Source: Streptomyces olivochromogenes (GTDB taxonomy: Bacteria > Actinomycetota > Actinomycetes > Streptomycetales > Streptomycetaceae). From it: a stretch of 51,283 nt of DNA. This document shows positions 32,589 to 41,673 of the stretch, piece by piece. Made by a program: the position numbers and the translations under genes. Location: contig NZ_JADDRL010000071.1 of NCBI RefSeq assembly GCF_021538895.1, positions 1 to 51,283 on the forward strand, written 5' to 3'. Under the pieces are notes generated by a model that worked only from the letters and a program-made list of their open reading frames with translations, ran no database searches and had not been told where the DNA came from. The first letter of the stretch is position 1. Every line of letters begins with the position of its first letter.

Positions 32589-34014
32589 CCGAGACTTCAG
32601 CCAGGTGGCGGTATCCCACCGCCGTGACCGGCGTCGATCGAGGCGCCCCGGTTCCGCCGCGTGACCGTCCGCCGGTCACCGGTCGCAGGAGGACGGCGGC
32701 GTCCAGGCCGCTGCCCGGGGCCGGGTGCAGGGTGATCTCGCCGCCCGAAGCGTGCACCAGATGGCGGACGATGGGCAGGCCGAGGCCGGTGCCGTCGTGG
32801 TGGGAGTCGGAGGCGCGCCAGAACCGGTCGAAGGCGCGGGCGCGGTCGGTCTCGGTCATGCCGGGGCCCTGGTCGATGACGTGGAGTTCGGCGCCGGGCG
32901 TGCGGTGGAGCGTGATGGTCGCGCCGGGCGGGGAGACGCGCAGGGCGTTGGCGACCAGGTTGTCCATGACCTGCTCCAGCGCCCCGGGGATGGCCCACAC
33001 CCGGCCGGCGGGGCGGCCGGTGACGGCGAGGACCACGTGCTGTTCGGCGGCCAGCGACTCCCACATCGCGACGCGGTCGGCGATCACGGCGTCCAGCTCG
33101 ACCGGCTCCGGGGTGGTGGCGCTGTTCTCCAGGCGGGCCAGGGCCAGCAGACCCTGCACCATACGGCTGAGGCGTTCCACCTCGCCGACCGCTTCCTCCA
33201 GGCTGCCGTGGGCCCGTGGGTCGAGGTGGGGCTCGAAGTTCTCCAGGCGCAGGCGCAGCGCGGTCAGCGGGGTTTTCAGCTGGTGGGAGGCTTCGGAGGC
33301 GAACGCGTGCTGGGCCTTGAGGAGTTGTTGCAGGCGGCTCGCCGTATGGGTGAAGGAGGCGGCGAGGCTCCGGAGTTCGGGCGGGCCGGTGGTGGCGTCC
33401 GGCGGGTCGGTGAGCCGGCCGTCGGCCAGTTGGGCGGTGGCGGCCTCCAGGGTGCGCAGGGGCCGGGTGATCCAGCGGGCGAGGGTGAACGCGGCCAGCG
33501 CGACGGCGGCCAGGATGCAGGCTCCGGCCAGGGCGAGGGCGCCCCAGATGCGGTGCACGCGGGCGTTGACCTCGGCCATGGGGTAGGTCAGGCGCAGGGT
33601 GCCCCGGATCGTCGTACCGGAATGGCCCGGCATGGTGGCCGACAGCACGTCGTCTCCGGTGGCCACGGTCGGCCGGTTGCGCAGGGCACGGGCGATGTCC
33701 GGCTGGGCGGAGATGTCGATGTGCGTGCGGCCGGACGGGTTGGAGTCGGCCAGGACGAGGCCTCGCCGGTCGGTGACGACGACGTGGCCGCCGGTGCGGG
33801 TGGCGTAGTCGCCGACGACATCGGGCAGCGCGTCGAGGTTGCCCTTCTCGATGTTCTCCTCGGTGACCTCGGCGAGCATCGAGGCGTCGCGTTCGACGCT
33901 CTGGGAGGCACGGGAGATCTCTCCTCGCGCGTAGATCCAGCCGAGCGGTATCTCCAGCCCGGCCAGCACGAGGATCGCCAGGCCGAGGTAGCTCAGCAGC
34001 AGACGCCGGGTCAT
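32536..34014 (-). CDS. Two-component sensor histidine kinase (paralogue 1)
   Basis: A 492-residue membrane kinase. TM1 is at about residues 5-28 and TM2 at about 153-178, flanking an extracytoplasmic sensor of about 125 residues; HAMP follows. The H-box is ASHQLKTPLTALRLRLE with the phospho-accepting His. The ATP-binding domain has the N-box DNLVANALRVSP, G1 DQGPGMT and G2 GTGLGLPIV. The ATG at 34014 overlaps the upstream regulator stop (ATGA), so the pair is coupled. It is strikingly similar to the kinase at 42438, suggesting duplication. The signal is unknown; the nearby siderophore operon makes a link to iron or envelope state plausible. The C-terminal tail (about 50 residues) lies antisense to the neighbouring gene's end. 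Confidence 0.92.
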   Translation of the reverse strand: MTRRLLLSYLGLAILVLAGLEIPLGWIYARGEISRASQSVERDASMLAEVTEENIEKGNLDALPDVVGDYATRTGGHVVVTDRRGLVLADSNPSGRTHIDISAQPDIARALRNRPTVATGDDVLSATMPGHSGTTIRGTLRLTYPMAEVNARVHRIWGALALAGACILAAVALAAFTLARWITRPLRTLEAATAQLADGRLTDPPDATTGPPELRSLAASFTHTASRLQQLLKAQHAFASEASHQLKTPLTALRLRLENFEPHLDPRAHGSLEEAVGEVERLSRMVQGLLALARLENSATTPEPVELDAVIADRVAMWESLAAEQHVVLAVTGRPAGRVWAIPGALEQVMDNLVANALRVSPPGATITLHRTPGAELHVIDQGPGMTETDRARAFDRFWRASDSHHDGTGLGLPIVRHLVHASGGEITLHPAPGSGLDAAVLLRPVTGGRSRGGTGAPRSTPVTAVGYRHLAEVSVTPHRASAFGLRTGRRR

Positions 34015-34736
34015 CCGGCGGCCCCGGCTTCCGCGTCGAGGCCGGGGGCGGTGAGGCGGAAGCCGACACCGCGAGCCGTGGTGATCCATGCCGGGTCGCC
34101 GAGCTTGCGGCGCAGCGCGGCCACATGGGCGTCGAGGGTCTTGGTGGGGCCGAAGAAGTGGGGGTCCCACACCGTGTCCATGATCTGCTGCCGCGAGTGG
34201 ACCGTTCCGGGGTCCTCGGCGAGGTAGGCCAGCAGATCGAACTCGCGTGGTGTGAGGGGTACGTCGGTGCCGCTCAGGCGGACCTGGCGGGTGCGGCGGT
34301 TCAGCTCCAGGGGGCCGAGCAGCTGCGGCCCGGGAGCCTCGGGCGCGGCCTGACGCACCGGCGCGGGGAAGGGCAGCGCGCCGCTGGTGCGGCGGGTGAC
34401 CGCACGGATGCGGGCCACCAACTCCCTTACGCCGAAGGGCTTGGCGAGGTAGTCGTCGGCGCCGAGTTCGAGGCCGACGATGCGGTCGGCCTCGTCCCCC
34501 CGGGCGGTGATCATGATGATCGGCACGGCGGAGCCGGCGCGCAGGTTGCGGCAGACGTCGAGGCCGTCCATGTCGGGCAGACCGAGATCCAGCAGGACCA
34601 GGTCCGGGGAGTGCTCGGTGCCGGCGAGGCCGGCGGCACCGGTGCGGACATGGTCCACGGTGAACCCGTACCGGCCGAGCCCTTCGCTGAGCGGGCCGGC
34701 GATTCGGTCGTCGTCTTCGATGAGCAGGAGCCGCAT
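34011..34736 (-). CDS. OmpR/PhoB-type response regulator (paralogue 1)
   Basis: A 241-residue regulator. The receiver domain begins MRLLLIEDDD, has the phospho-accepting Asp in VLLDLGLPDMDG and the conserved Lys in LAKPFG. The C-terminal winged helix includes LTPREFDLLAYLAEDPG and VWDPHFFGPTKTL. I place the start at the ATG at 34736 by alignment with the paralogue; the frame is open upstream, with another ATG at 34781. It is coupled to the kinase downstream. The DNA-binding region is nearly the same as in the regulators at 41674 and 43998, so shared target sites are likely. Confidence 0.92.
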   Translation of the reverse strand: MRLLLIEDDDRIAGPLSEGLGRYGFTVDHVRTGAAGLAGTEHSPDLVLLDLGLPDMDGLDVCRNLRAGSAVPIIMITARGDEADRIVGLELGADDYLAKPFGVRELVARIRAVTRRTSGALPFPAPVRQAAPEAPGPQLLGPLELNRRTRQVRLSGTDVPLTPREFDLLAYLAEDPGTVHSRQQIMDTVWDPHFFGPTKTLDAHVAALRRKLGDPAWITTARGVGFRLTAPGLDAEAGAAG

Positions 34737-34900
34737 GGCGCAAGGCTCGCACGGCTGTGCCAGAAGAGTTGGGCTGTTCATGGGAAGCCGCCTGTGACCT
34801 GGGTGGCGTACGGGACGGTGAGCGGGCACGGTATGCCGCCCGGCCGATCACCGGGGAGGGGTGGGAGCGGCCGGGCGGCGGGAGCGGGGACCCGCGCGGC

Positions 34901-35311
34901 TCAGCCGTCGTTCTCCGTCTCCTCGGTGCCTTCCTGCTTGGTGCCGCTCACCTTGAAGGACTTGTCCAGGTACACCTCGACCGTGGTGCCGTCCTCCTTC
35001 TTCACCTCCACCGCGTACATGCCGGGCTTCTCCGCGTCCTCCTCGGACTTGATCACCGTGCCCGGATGGGCGGCTATGGCCGCCGCCTCGGCCTTCTGCT
35101 TGATGTCGCCGGTCAGCGGCGGTTCCTTCTTGTCGTCGGTGTCGCCGGTGTCGCCGGCGGTATCGCCCGCGCCCTGGGCGGCCTGCTGGGTGTCCGACTT
35201 CGAACTTCCGGAATCGGCACCGGAGTCGGAACCGCCGCCGCAGGCCGCGAGGGCGAACATCAGCACGGCGGCGGGAGCGGCGAGAAGGGCACGACGGGGC
35301 AGAGTACGCAT
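34901..35311 (-). CDS. PepSY-like domain lipoprotein
   Basis: A 136-residue exported lipoprotein: signal RRALLAAPAAVLMFALAAC with lipobox LAAC, then a Gly/Ser/Asp-rich spacer to about residue 70. A PepSY-like domain follows (IKQKAEAAAIAAHPGTVI, then YAVEVKKEDGTTVEVYLD). PepSY lipoproteins often accompany two-component systems, where they may modulate the sensor or an envelope protease. It lies 164 bp upstream of the response regulator in the same direction and could form one unit with it. Start at ATG 35311. Confidence 0.85.
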   Translation of the reverse strand: MRTLPRRALLAAPAAVLMFALAACGGGSDSGADSGSSKSDTQQAAQGAGDTAGDTGDTDDKKEPPLTGDIKQKAEAAAIAAHPGTVIKSEEDAEKPGMYAVEVKKEDGTTVEVYLDKSFKVSGTKQEGTEETENDG

Positions 35312-35471
35312 GAACTCGTCTCCAGATTGCGGGGATTCGGTGATTCGGGGATCCGGGAGTCGGACCACCGGGGGACGGCAACGACCCTAGGAAGACGCTG
35401 TCGAGAGACGGCCCAGCAGACGGAGAGCACAAGCCCAGCAGATGTCCAAAGTTTCGCCACGGATGCCTGTC

Positions 35472-36791
35472 TCATGTCAGGCGGCCGTCGACGGCTATGG
35501 GCGGTGGTGACGCGACCGCGGTGAGCGGGGTGCTCTCCCGGGTGGTGCGGGAGCGTGTCGTGATCACGGCCGACAAGCTGATAGCGGCCACGGCGGAGAT
35601 CGCGCCGCCCAGAACGAGGCTGAAGCGGGCGCCGACCGTGTCCGCGACCAGGCCGACCAGAGGGGCGCCGATCGGAGTGCCGCCGAGCAGGACGAGGAGG
35701 TAGACGGAGACGACGCGGCCGCGCATGCCCGGGTCGGCGTTCAGCTGCGTCATGGCGTTGGCCGTGGTCATCACGGTCACTGCGGCCAGTCCGGTGGGCA
35801 GGAGTACGAGCAGGAAGGTGGCGTAGCCGGGCATGAAGCCGGCCAGGGCCTCCAGGATGCCGAACACGACCGTGGCGGTGACCAGGCGCCGGGCGGTGGG
35901 AGGTTTTCGTCTGCCGGCGCCTCTCAGCGCGCCGACGAGGCTGCCGATGGCGTAGGCGGCGGACAGGTAACCGTAGGCGGCGGAGCCCGAGTTGAAGACC
36001 GTTATGGCGATCAGCGAGATGGTGACCTGGAAGTTGAGGCCGAAGGTGCCGACGAAGGCGATGACCGTGATCGGCAGCAGCAGTTCCGGTGTGGCGCGGA
36101 TCGCTCGGAACGCGTCCGCCAGGCGGGTGTTCGCGCGGTTCTTCTCCTTGGGCGCGTGGAGTTCGTCGGCGCGGATGGAGATCAGGCCGTAGAGGACGGC
36201 GAGGTACGAGGCCGCGTTGACCAGGAAGACGGGTCCGGTGCCCGCGGCGGCGACCGCCAGGCCCGCCACGGCCGGACCGATCGCGCGGGCGACATTGAAC
36301 TGCGCGGAGTTCAGGCTGACCGCGTTGGCCAGGCGTTCCCGGCCGACGAGTTCGGAGACGAAGGCGCCTCGGGCCGGGCTGTCCAGTGCCGTGGCCGTGC
36401 CCAGCAGGAAGGCCAGCAGGTACACCGCCCACAGGTTCACCGCGCCGGTGACCGTCAGTACGCCCAGCACGAGCGACTGCACCCCCATGGCGGACTGCGT
36501 GACGATCAGCAGGCGGCGTTTGGCGAACCGGTCCGCGAAGACGCCCCCGGAGAGCCCGAAGAGTGTCTGCGGCAGGAACTGCAGCGCGGTGAGTATGCCG
36601 ACGGCGCTGCCGCTGTTGCCGGTGAGCTGGAGGACCAGCAGGTCCTGGGCGGCGCGCTGCATCCAGGTGCCGATGTTGGAGACGAGCTGCCCGATCAGGT
36701 AACGGCGGAAGTTGCCGGCCCCGAGCGTGGCGAGTGCCTCGCTCGGGGCCCGTCGCTTCCCGCCTCTGCGGACGCGGCGGTGCTTGCTCAT
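35472..36791 (-). CDS. MFS exporter, likely siderophore efflux
   Basis: A 439-residue major facilitator protein of the EntS-like (MFS_3) group with about 12 TM helices. Family motifs include NIGTWMQRAAQDLLV in TM1, GVFADRFAKRRLL in the loop after TM2, and DSPARGAFVSELVGRERLANAVSLNS after TM4 in shortened form here. Members export enterobactin and other siderophores. It is the last gene of an NRPS-independent siderophore operon (11 bp after the decarboxylase), so secretion of the finished siderophore is its likely role. Start at ATG 36791. Confidence 0.9.
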   Translation of the reverse strand: MSKHRRVRRGGKRRAPSEALATLGAGNFRRYLIGQLVSNIGTWMQRAAQDLLVLQLTGNSGSAVGILTALQFLPQTLFGLSGGVFADRFAKRRLLIVTQSAMGVQSLVLGVLTVTGAVNLWAVYLLAFLLGTATALDSPARGAFVSELVGRERLANAVSLNSAQFNVARAIGPAVAGLAVAAAGTGPVFLVNAASYLAVLYGLISIRADELHAPKEKNRANTRLADAFRAIRATPELLLPITVIAFVGTFGLNFQVTISLIAITVFNSGSAAYGYLSAAYAIGSLVGALRGAGRRKPPTARRLVTATVVFGILEALAGFMPGYATFLLVLLPTGLAAVTVMTTANAMTQLNADPGMRGRVVSVYLLVLLGGTPIGAPLVGLVADTVGARFSLVLGGAISAVAAISLSAVITTRSRTTRESTPLTAVASPPPIAVDGRLT

Positions 36792-36802
36792 GGCCTGGCC
36801 TG

Positions 36803-37999
36803 CTACGGGAGGGATCCGGCGGGGACGGGCGCGTGGTCGAGGTGGTGGAACCGCGGCGCGGGGTGCATCAGGAACTCGTGGTGGGAGATGTTCCAGGCGT
36901 ACGCCCCGGCCAGGGAGAAGGCGATCCTGTCGCCGACGCGCAGCCGTCCTGCCCGCACGTTGCTCGCCAGGACGTCCTTGGGCGTGCACAACTGCCCGAC
37001 CAGCGTGACGAGTTCGTCCTCGACTTCGGGGCGCTTCCAGGGCCGGTCCCAGATGTCGACGGGGATCGTGGTGAACGGCTGGTTGTGCTGCTTGGTGGCC
37101 GGCGTGCGCAGGTGATGGGTGCCGCCGCGCAGGACGGCGAAGGCGCGGCCGTGGCTGCGCTTGATGTCGAGGACCTCGGTGACGTACCAGCCGCAGTACA
37201 CGGAGACCGAACGGCCCGGTTCGACGCGCAGGGTCAGGCCGGGACGGCCCTCCAGCAGGCGGCGCAGGCCGGCGCCGAAGGCCGCCCAGTCGAAGCGCCG
37301 GCCGGGGTCGGCGTAGTCGACCTCCATGCCACCGCCGAGGTTGACCTCGGTCAGCTCCACGCCGTGCCGGTCGGCCCATTCCCTCGCCCAGGTCACGACC
37401 TGCCCGGCGAGGTCGAGGTGCGCGGCGGCGTCGAGGCCGCTGGCGAGGTGGACGTGGATGCCGCGCAGCCGGAGGCGGGGGTCGTCGGCGATGAGGGCGA
37501 GGCAGCGGTCGAGGTGGCCCGGGTCGAGGCCGAAGGGGCTGGGCCGGCCGCCCATGGCGAGGGCCACCGGGCCGAGGGCGATCGGGAGGTTGACCCGGAG
37601 CAGGACGTCCACGGTGCGCTCGGCGAGCAAGCTGGTGAGCTGGTGGAGTTCTTGTTCGCTCTCGATGTGCAGGCGGTCCACCGGGGCTTGGAGGGCCTGT
37701 TCGAGTTCGGCGGGCGTCTTGCCGGGGCCGCCGAAGGCGATCGGCGCATCGGGGCAGGTGGTCAGGACGTGGTGGAGTTCGCCGCCGGAGGCGACCTCGA
37801 AGCCGTCGACGTGGTCGCGCAGGACGTCCAGGAGCCGGGGGTCGGAGTTGGCCTTGGCGGCGTAGAAGAGCTGGACGCGTTCGGGGAGGGCGGCGCGGAT
37901 GGCGGCCGCGTGCTCGCGCAGGTCCCGCAGGTCGTAGACGTAGGCCGGGAGGTCTTCGGCGGCCTGCTCGGCTACGTACTGGAGAAGTTGCTGCCTCAC
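36803..37999 (-). CDS. PLP-dependent decarboxylase (alanine-racemase fold, type III) of siderophore pathway
   Basis: A 398-residue fold-type III enzyme. The PLP lysine is in FYAAKANSDP; other site motifs are HVHLASG, NLGGGMEVDY (phosphate-binding Gly loop), VEPGRSVS and GQLCTPKDVLA (active-site Cys and Asp from the second subunit). It belongs with diaminopimelate/ornithine decarboxylase-like proteins that sit in NIS siderophore clusters (SbnH, PvsE, AcsE type), where they decarboxylate an amino-acid building block or a citryl intermediate. The GTG at 37999 overlaps the upstream stop (GTGA). The substrate cannot be read from sequence. Confidence 0.9.
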   Translation of the reverse strand: MRQQLLQYVAEQAAEDLPAYVYDLRDLREHAAAIRAALPERVQLFYAAKANSDPRLLDVLRDHVDGFEVASGGELHHVLTTCPDAPIAFGGPGKTPAELEQALQAPVDRLHIESEQELHQLTSLLAERTVDVLLRVNLPIALGPVALAMGGRPSPFGLDPGHLDRCLALIADDPRLRLRGIHVHLASGLDAAAHLDLAGQVVTWAREWADRHGVELTEVNLGGGMEVDYADPGRRFDWAAFGAGLRRLLEGRPGLTLRVEPGRSVSVYCGWYVTEVLDIKRSHGRAFAVLRGGTHHLRTPATKQHNQPFTTIPVDIWDRPWKRPEVEDELVTLVGQLCTPKDVLASNVRAGRLRVGDRIAFSLAGAYAWNISHHEFLMHPAPRFHHLDHAPVPAGSLP

Positions 38000-39690
38000 C
38001 GGGTCACCTCGCGCGGGAAGCCCTCGCCCAGTGGGCTGGGCAGCGGGACGTAGTCGGCGTACCGGTCGGCCTGCCGGGACCAGCGCAGCAGCAGGTTGGC
38101 CTTGGCGGGCAGCGGGACGCCCGAGAGCAGTGCGCGCAGCCGGGGCGGCTCGCCCGTAGCGCGGGAGTAGGCGTCGAGGTGGTCGCGGACCAGGCCCCAC
38201 AGGGCGGGTTCCAGGGCGGGGTCGGTGTCGGCGAGGGCGGCGAGGACCTCGGCGGTGTGGTTGACCAGGAGGCAGTAGGCCACCCGGTTCCAGCCGCGTT
38301 CGGCGTCGTACGTCATCGGCGTGCGCACGTCCTCGGGCAGGGCGGCGAGGAACGGGCGGTGGTGTTCGGGGACGAGCTTGGTCCCCTCCAGATCACGGAA
38401 GATCATCTGGGCGGGGGTGCCGGCGTCGTCGACTCCCACGACGACGTTCTGGAGGTGGGGTTCGAGGACGATGCCGTGCTCGAAGTAGGCGGTCAGGACC
38501 GGTGGCAGCAGCAGGCCGAGATAGGCGTCCCACCAGGCGAGCACATCGCCGTCACCGCGGGCCAGGAGACGGGAGACGTGGGCCGAACTGGTGGGGTGCT
38601 CGTCGGCGATCGCGGCGGCCAGCAGCGGGGTCACGCCCGGACGCAGGTGTTCGCGCAGGCCGGTGCGGACGATGACACCGAAGCCCTCCACGAGGGAGAG
38701 GTCGTCGTCGAGGGCGAGGGTGCGGTAACCCGGCTCGGCGAGCAGTGAACTTCCGGCATGGGTCCGGCCGATGTCGTCGAAGACGGGGTGGAGCAGCCGG
38801 TTCAGGGCCACGGCACCGGACAGCTCGTACGCGGCGTTCTTGCGGACACAGTTGGTCAGGCGGACGTTGAGGCTGAACTTCAGGAACGTGTCGGCGTCCG
38901 GCTGGTACAGGGTCCGCACCGAGGCGGTGGGGACGAAGTCCGGGCCCGCGACCCCCGTGTCGACGATCGAGCCCGCGGCCAGGGCCTCGCGCAGGGCGAG
39001 GTGGTCGGCGAGCAGCCGGTACTGCCACGGGTGCACCGGCAGGGTCACGTAGTCCCCTCGCCCGTACGGATGAAGCGCGTCGAGCCTGCTCAGGTCGCCT
39101 TCCTCGCGCACCAGACGCCGGTGGACGGCGAGGTGGCGCAGCGGGAAGCGGGTGCCTGTCTCGGGGCCGTAGTCCAGCCAGTCCTCGGGGTCGCCGGTGC
39201 GCGACTTGGGCGCGGGGTGGAAGCGGTGACCGAAGACAAGGGACTGCTCGGACTCCAGGTACGGGTCCTGTGGCAGGGCCACGGTGGCACGCCGCTCCAG
39301 GACGGTGTGGATGGTGTTCCGGCTGTCGGTGACCTGGGCCAGAAACTCGTCGTTGGCCAGGCCGGTGCGCAGTTCCAGTTCGTCCTGGATGTATCCGGCG
39401 AGCTCGCGCCACCCGATCGCGGACCAGTCCCCGCCGTCGTGCCGCTCGATCGGGCCGTCGAAGCGGTGCGCGCCGATCAGGGAGATACGGCGCAGCGGGA
39501 CGCGGAGCAGGACGTCGCGGCGGGGCAGCCACAGCAGCAGGTCGTCCTGGTCGACGGTGACCTGGCGCTCGGGCGCGGAGACCTCGCGGATCAGGCAGTT
39601 GAGCAGGGTGTGGGCGGTGACGGCGTCGGCGGCCCCGTCGGGACTGTCGGTGGTGGCGAGAACGGCGCCGATGGTGCTGGGGACGGTCAT
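37996..39690 (-). CDS. IucA/IucC family NIS siderophore synthetase (second)
   Basis: A 564-residue NRPS-independent siderophore synthetase. It shows the IucA/IucC fold motifs VTLPVHPWQYR, TASVRTLYQ (nucleotide-binding Ser/Thr-Arg region), FLKFSLNVRLTNCVRKN and the C-terminal FhuF-like part EPHLQNVVVG and IFRDLEGTKL. These enzymes adenylate a carboxylate, usually of citrate, and condense it with an amine or alcohol. It is encoded between the other synthetase (71 bp upstream) and the decarboxylase (overlapping). Start at ATG 39690 with GGAG nine bases upstream. Confidence 0.95.
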   Translation of the reverse strand: MTVPSTIGAVLATTDSPDGAADAVTAHTLLNCLIREVSAPERQVTVDQDDLLLWLPRRDVLLRVPLRRISLIGAHRFDGPIERHDGGDWSAIGWRELAGYIQDELELRTGLANDEFLAQVTDSRNTIHTVLERRATVALPQDPYLESEQSLVFGHRFHPAPKSRTGDPEDWLDYGPETGTRFPLRHLAVHRRLVREEGDLSRLDALHPYGRGDYVTLPVHPWQYRLLADHLALREALAAGSIVDTGVAGPDFVPTASVRTLYQPDADTFLKFSLNVRLTNCVRKNAAYELSGAVALNRLLHPVFDDIGRTHAGSSLLAEPGYRTLALDDDLSLVEGFGVIVRTGLREHLRPGVTPLLAAAIADEHPTSSAHVSRLLARGDGDVLAWWDAYLGLLLPPVLTAYFEHGIVLEPHLQNVVVGVDDAGTPAQMIFRDLEGTKLVPEHHRPFLAALPEDVRTPMTYDAERGWNRVAYCLLVNHTAEVLAALADTDPALEPALWGLVRDHLDAYSRATGEPPRLRALLSGVPLPAKANLLLRWSRQADRYADYVPLPSPLGEGFPREVTR

Positions 39691-39761
39691 GCGGAAGGAC
39701 TCCAGTCGGTGCAAGGAGAGGTGCGGGAGGCCGGCCGGGCCCGGCGGACGGAAGCGGGTGG

Positions 39762-41348
39762 TCAGCGGTGGCGGGCCAGGGGATTGGGGACGGGAGTCCA
39801 CTGGGCGACACCGGAGGCTTCGGCCAGGCGCATCGCGACGGTCGCCTTCAGCGGCAGCGTGTCGCCGAAGAACACCTCCCGGTCCGCGCCCGCGTCGGGA
39901 AGGTCGGCGTAGACGCGGCGGCCTACGGCGGCCACCGCTGCCCACAACTGCTCGGGGTCGGCGCCGTGCGTGCGCGACAACACGGAGACCAGCTCGCTGA
40001 AGACGCCGCTGAGCAGGCCGCCGAACAGCTTGGTGCGCAGCGCCGTCTCGTCGTTCCCGGCCCGGGTGCCGTCCAGCGGCGGGAGCGAGAAGCCGTGGCG
40101 GGCGAGCCGGCCCGGGTGGATGCGCACACCGTCCAGGTCGCGGTAGAGCACCCGCACCGGGCGTCCGTCGCGGAGCGCGACGAGCGTGTTCTGGCCGTGG
40201 GCCTCCAGGGCGACGCCCATGGACAACAGGGTCAGCGCGGGCGGCAGGACGAGTTCCGCGAACCGAGTCAGCCAGGTGACCGGGTCGCCGCTCACCAGGC
40301 GGGCCCCCGTGGCGTGGACGGCGGTGAGCGGGACGGCGATCTCCTCCGGACCGAGGTGCCGTTCGCCGGCCTCACGGACCATCACCGCCAGGCTCGCCGA
40401 GGGCCGGCCGTCCACACGGACGGCGCCACCGGCGAGTTCACGCAGGATGCGCAGGCTCTCACCGTGGCCGGCCTTGTCGACGACGGCGGTGACCAGCTCG
40501 GACAGGGGGACCCCGTCGGCCACCTCGGCCGGCGAGATGGTGCGCCGGTAGTTGGTGACCTGCACGTCCAGCGCCGTCTTGATGTGACAGCCGGGCAGGG
40601 CGTCGAGGGGGGACACGGTCCGCATCGACAGCAGCGGGCGGGCAGCGATCGTACGGTCCACGACCGCGAGGTCGGGCTGGTGCGCGAGGACGTGGGCGCG
40701 CTGCCAGGGGTGGACCGGCATCAGGACGGTGTCGCCGTCGCGCAGTTCCCGCGGCCAGTCGCCGGTGCCCTGCCAGCGATCGGCCGGTACGGCGACGAGC
40801 GCCAGTGCTATGACGGGGTGGTGCTCGGGCGCGTAGGCGAGCACTTCGGCGACGGATAGTCCGGTGCGCGTGCGGCAGCAGGGGTGCTGGGGGTGGCCGT
40901 CGACCACGGCCTGTTCAGCGTCGGCGGAGTCCCGTACCTCGTACGGCCCCTGGTTCGCCGCGCGGGCCAGGGCCAGGTTGGCGACGCTGTTGTCGAGCTC
41001 GGCGGCCAGACGTGACGCGGCCAGCGGGTGGACGCCGAGGGCGGCGAGGAGCCGGGTCGGTTCGTCGATCGGGCCACTGGCGCCCTGCACGACGAAGTCG
41101 GCGGGGATCGGTGCGAATCGTTCGGTGGCAGCGGCAGAGCCCGTGAGCTGCCCACCGCCCTTGAGGCGGATGACGAGATCGCCTGCGTCGTGGTCGCGGT
41201 CGGCGATACCGGGGAGCGGTTCGCGGGCGAAGGCGCCCCAGAGCCGGCCGAGCACCGTGGCACGCGCACCGGGGAGCGCGGCCATGAAGGGGTCGACCAG
41301 ATCGGGGCGCGCGTGGCGCAGTTCGTCGATCGTGCTGCTGTACGGCAT
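39762..41348 (-). CDS. IucA/IucC family NIS siderophore synthetase (first)
   Basis: A 528-residue synthetase, first gene of the siderophore operon. Motifs: VLMPVHPWQRAHV, LSMRTVSPLDALPGCHIKTALDVQVTN in part as SMRTVSP and HIKTALDVQ, EAHGQNTLVAL and YRDLDGVRI. It is clearly diverged from the second synthetase, so the two probably perform successive condensations at different carboxylates, as in staphyloferrin, vibrioferrin and achromobactin pathways. The ATG at 41348 lacks a strong Shine-Dalgarno sequence. A possible iron-regulator site lies about 110 bp upstream. Confidence 0.95.
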   Translation of the reverse strand: MPYSSTIDELRHARPDLVDPFMAALPGARATVLGRLWGAFAREPLPGIADRDHDAGDLVIRLKGGGQLTGSAAATERFAPIPADFVVQGASGPIDEPTRLLAALGVHPLAASRLAAELDNSVANLALARAANQGPYEVRDSADAEQAVVDGHPQHPCCRTRTGLSVAEVLAYAPEHHPVIALALVAVPADRWQGTGDWPRELRDGDTVLMPVHPWQRAHVLAHQPDLAVVDRTIAARPLLSMRTVSPLDALPGCHIKTALDVQVTNYRRTISPAEVADGVPLSELVTAVVDKAGHGESLRILRELAGGAVRVDGRPSASLAVMVREAGERHLGPEEIAVPLTAVHATGARLVSGDPVTWLTRFAELVLPPALTLLSMGVALEAHGQNTLVALRDGRPVRVLYRDLDGVRIHPGRLARHGFSLPPLDGTRAGNDETALRTKLFGGLLSGVFSELVSVLSRTHGADPEQLWAAVAAVGRRVYADLPDAGADREVFFGDTLPLKATVAMRLAEASGVAQWTPVPNPLARHR

Positions 41349-41673
41349 GTTTCACCGTCCCGTGGCATAGGAAAGCAAGGGGGATGCCGCGGAGGCGAAA
41401 AGAAAGCGCGAATGCGAGCGCCGTCCGCGATCAGCTGCCGTCAACGTTACGGGATTGTTGGTTAGCCGATTCCCAGAGAAAAGGAAGGGCGGGGTCAGAA
41501 TCGATCCAGTATTCCGTCCGCTCCGCCGTGTCGTGGAACGGAACTGTCTGCGGACAATTGGCCGCATAGCCCTGGCCGGAGAGTCCCGCGCTGTACTTTC
41601 TTAACAGTCTGTTTGCTCGGCACTGTCATTTCACTGGCGTTGTGCTGTAGCGGGGCCCGTAGGGTCAAATGAT
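41349..41673. promoter_or_regulatory. Divergent promoter region of siderophore operon and response regulator; weak iron-box candidate
   Basis: 325 bp without a supported gene, AT-richer than its flanks. At 41457-41475 the minus strand contains GGCTAACC in a setting that matches the DmdR/IdeR 19-base consensus at 12 of 19 positions by my count: the core is perfect but the outer arms are poor. It would place an iron-dependent repressor site about 110 bp upstream of the first synthetase. No clear -10/-35 boxes are evident for either gene. Confidence 0.35.

Noticed and set aside
37996..39690. Aerobactin biosynthesis genes
   Set aside because: IucB acetylase and IucD lysine hydroxylase are absent; a PLP decarboxylase is present instead, which points to a carboxylate-type siderophore.
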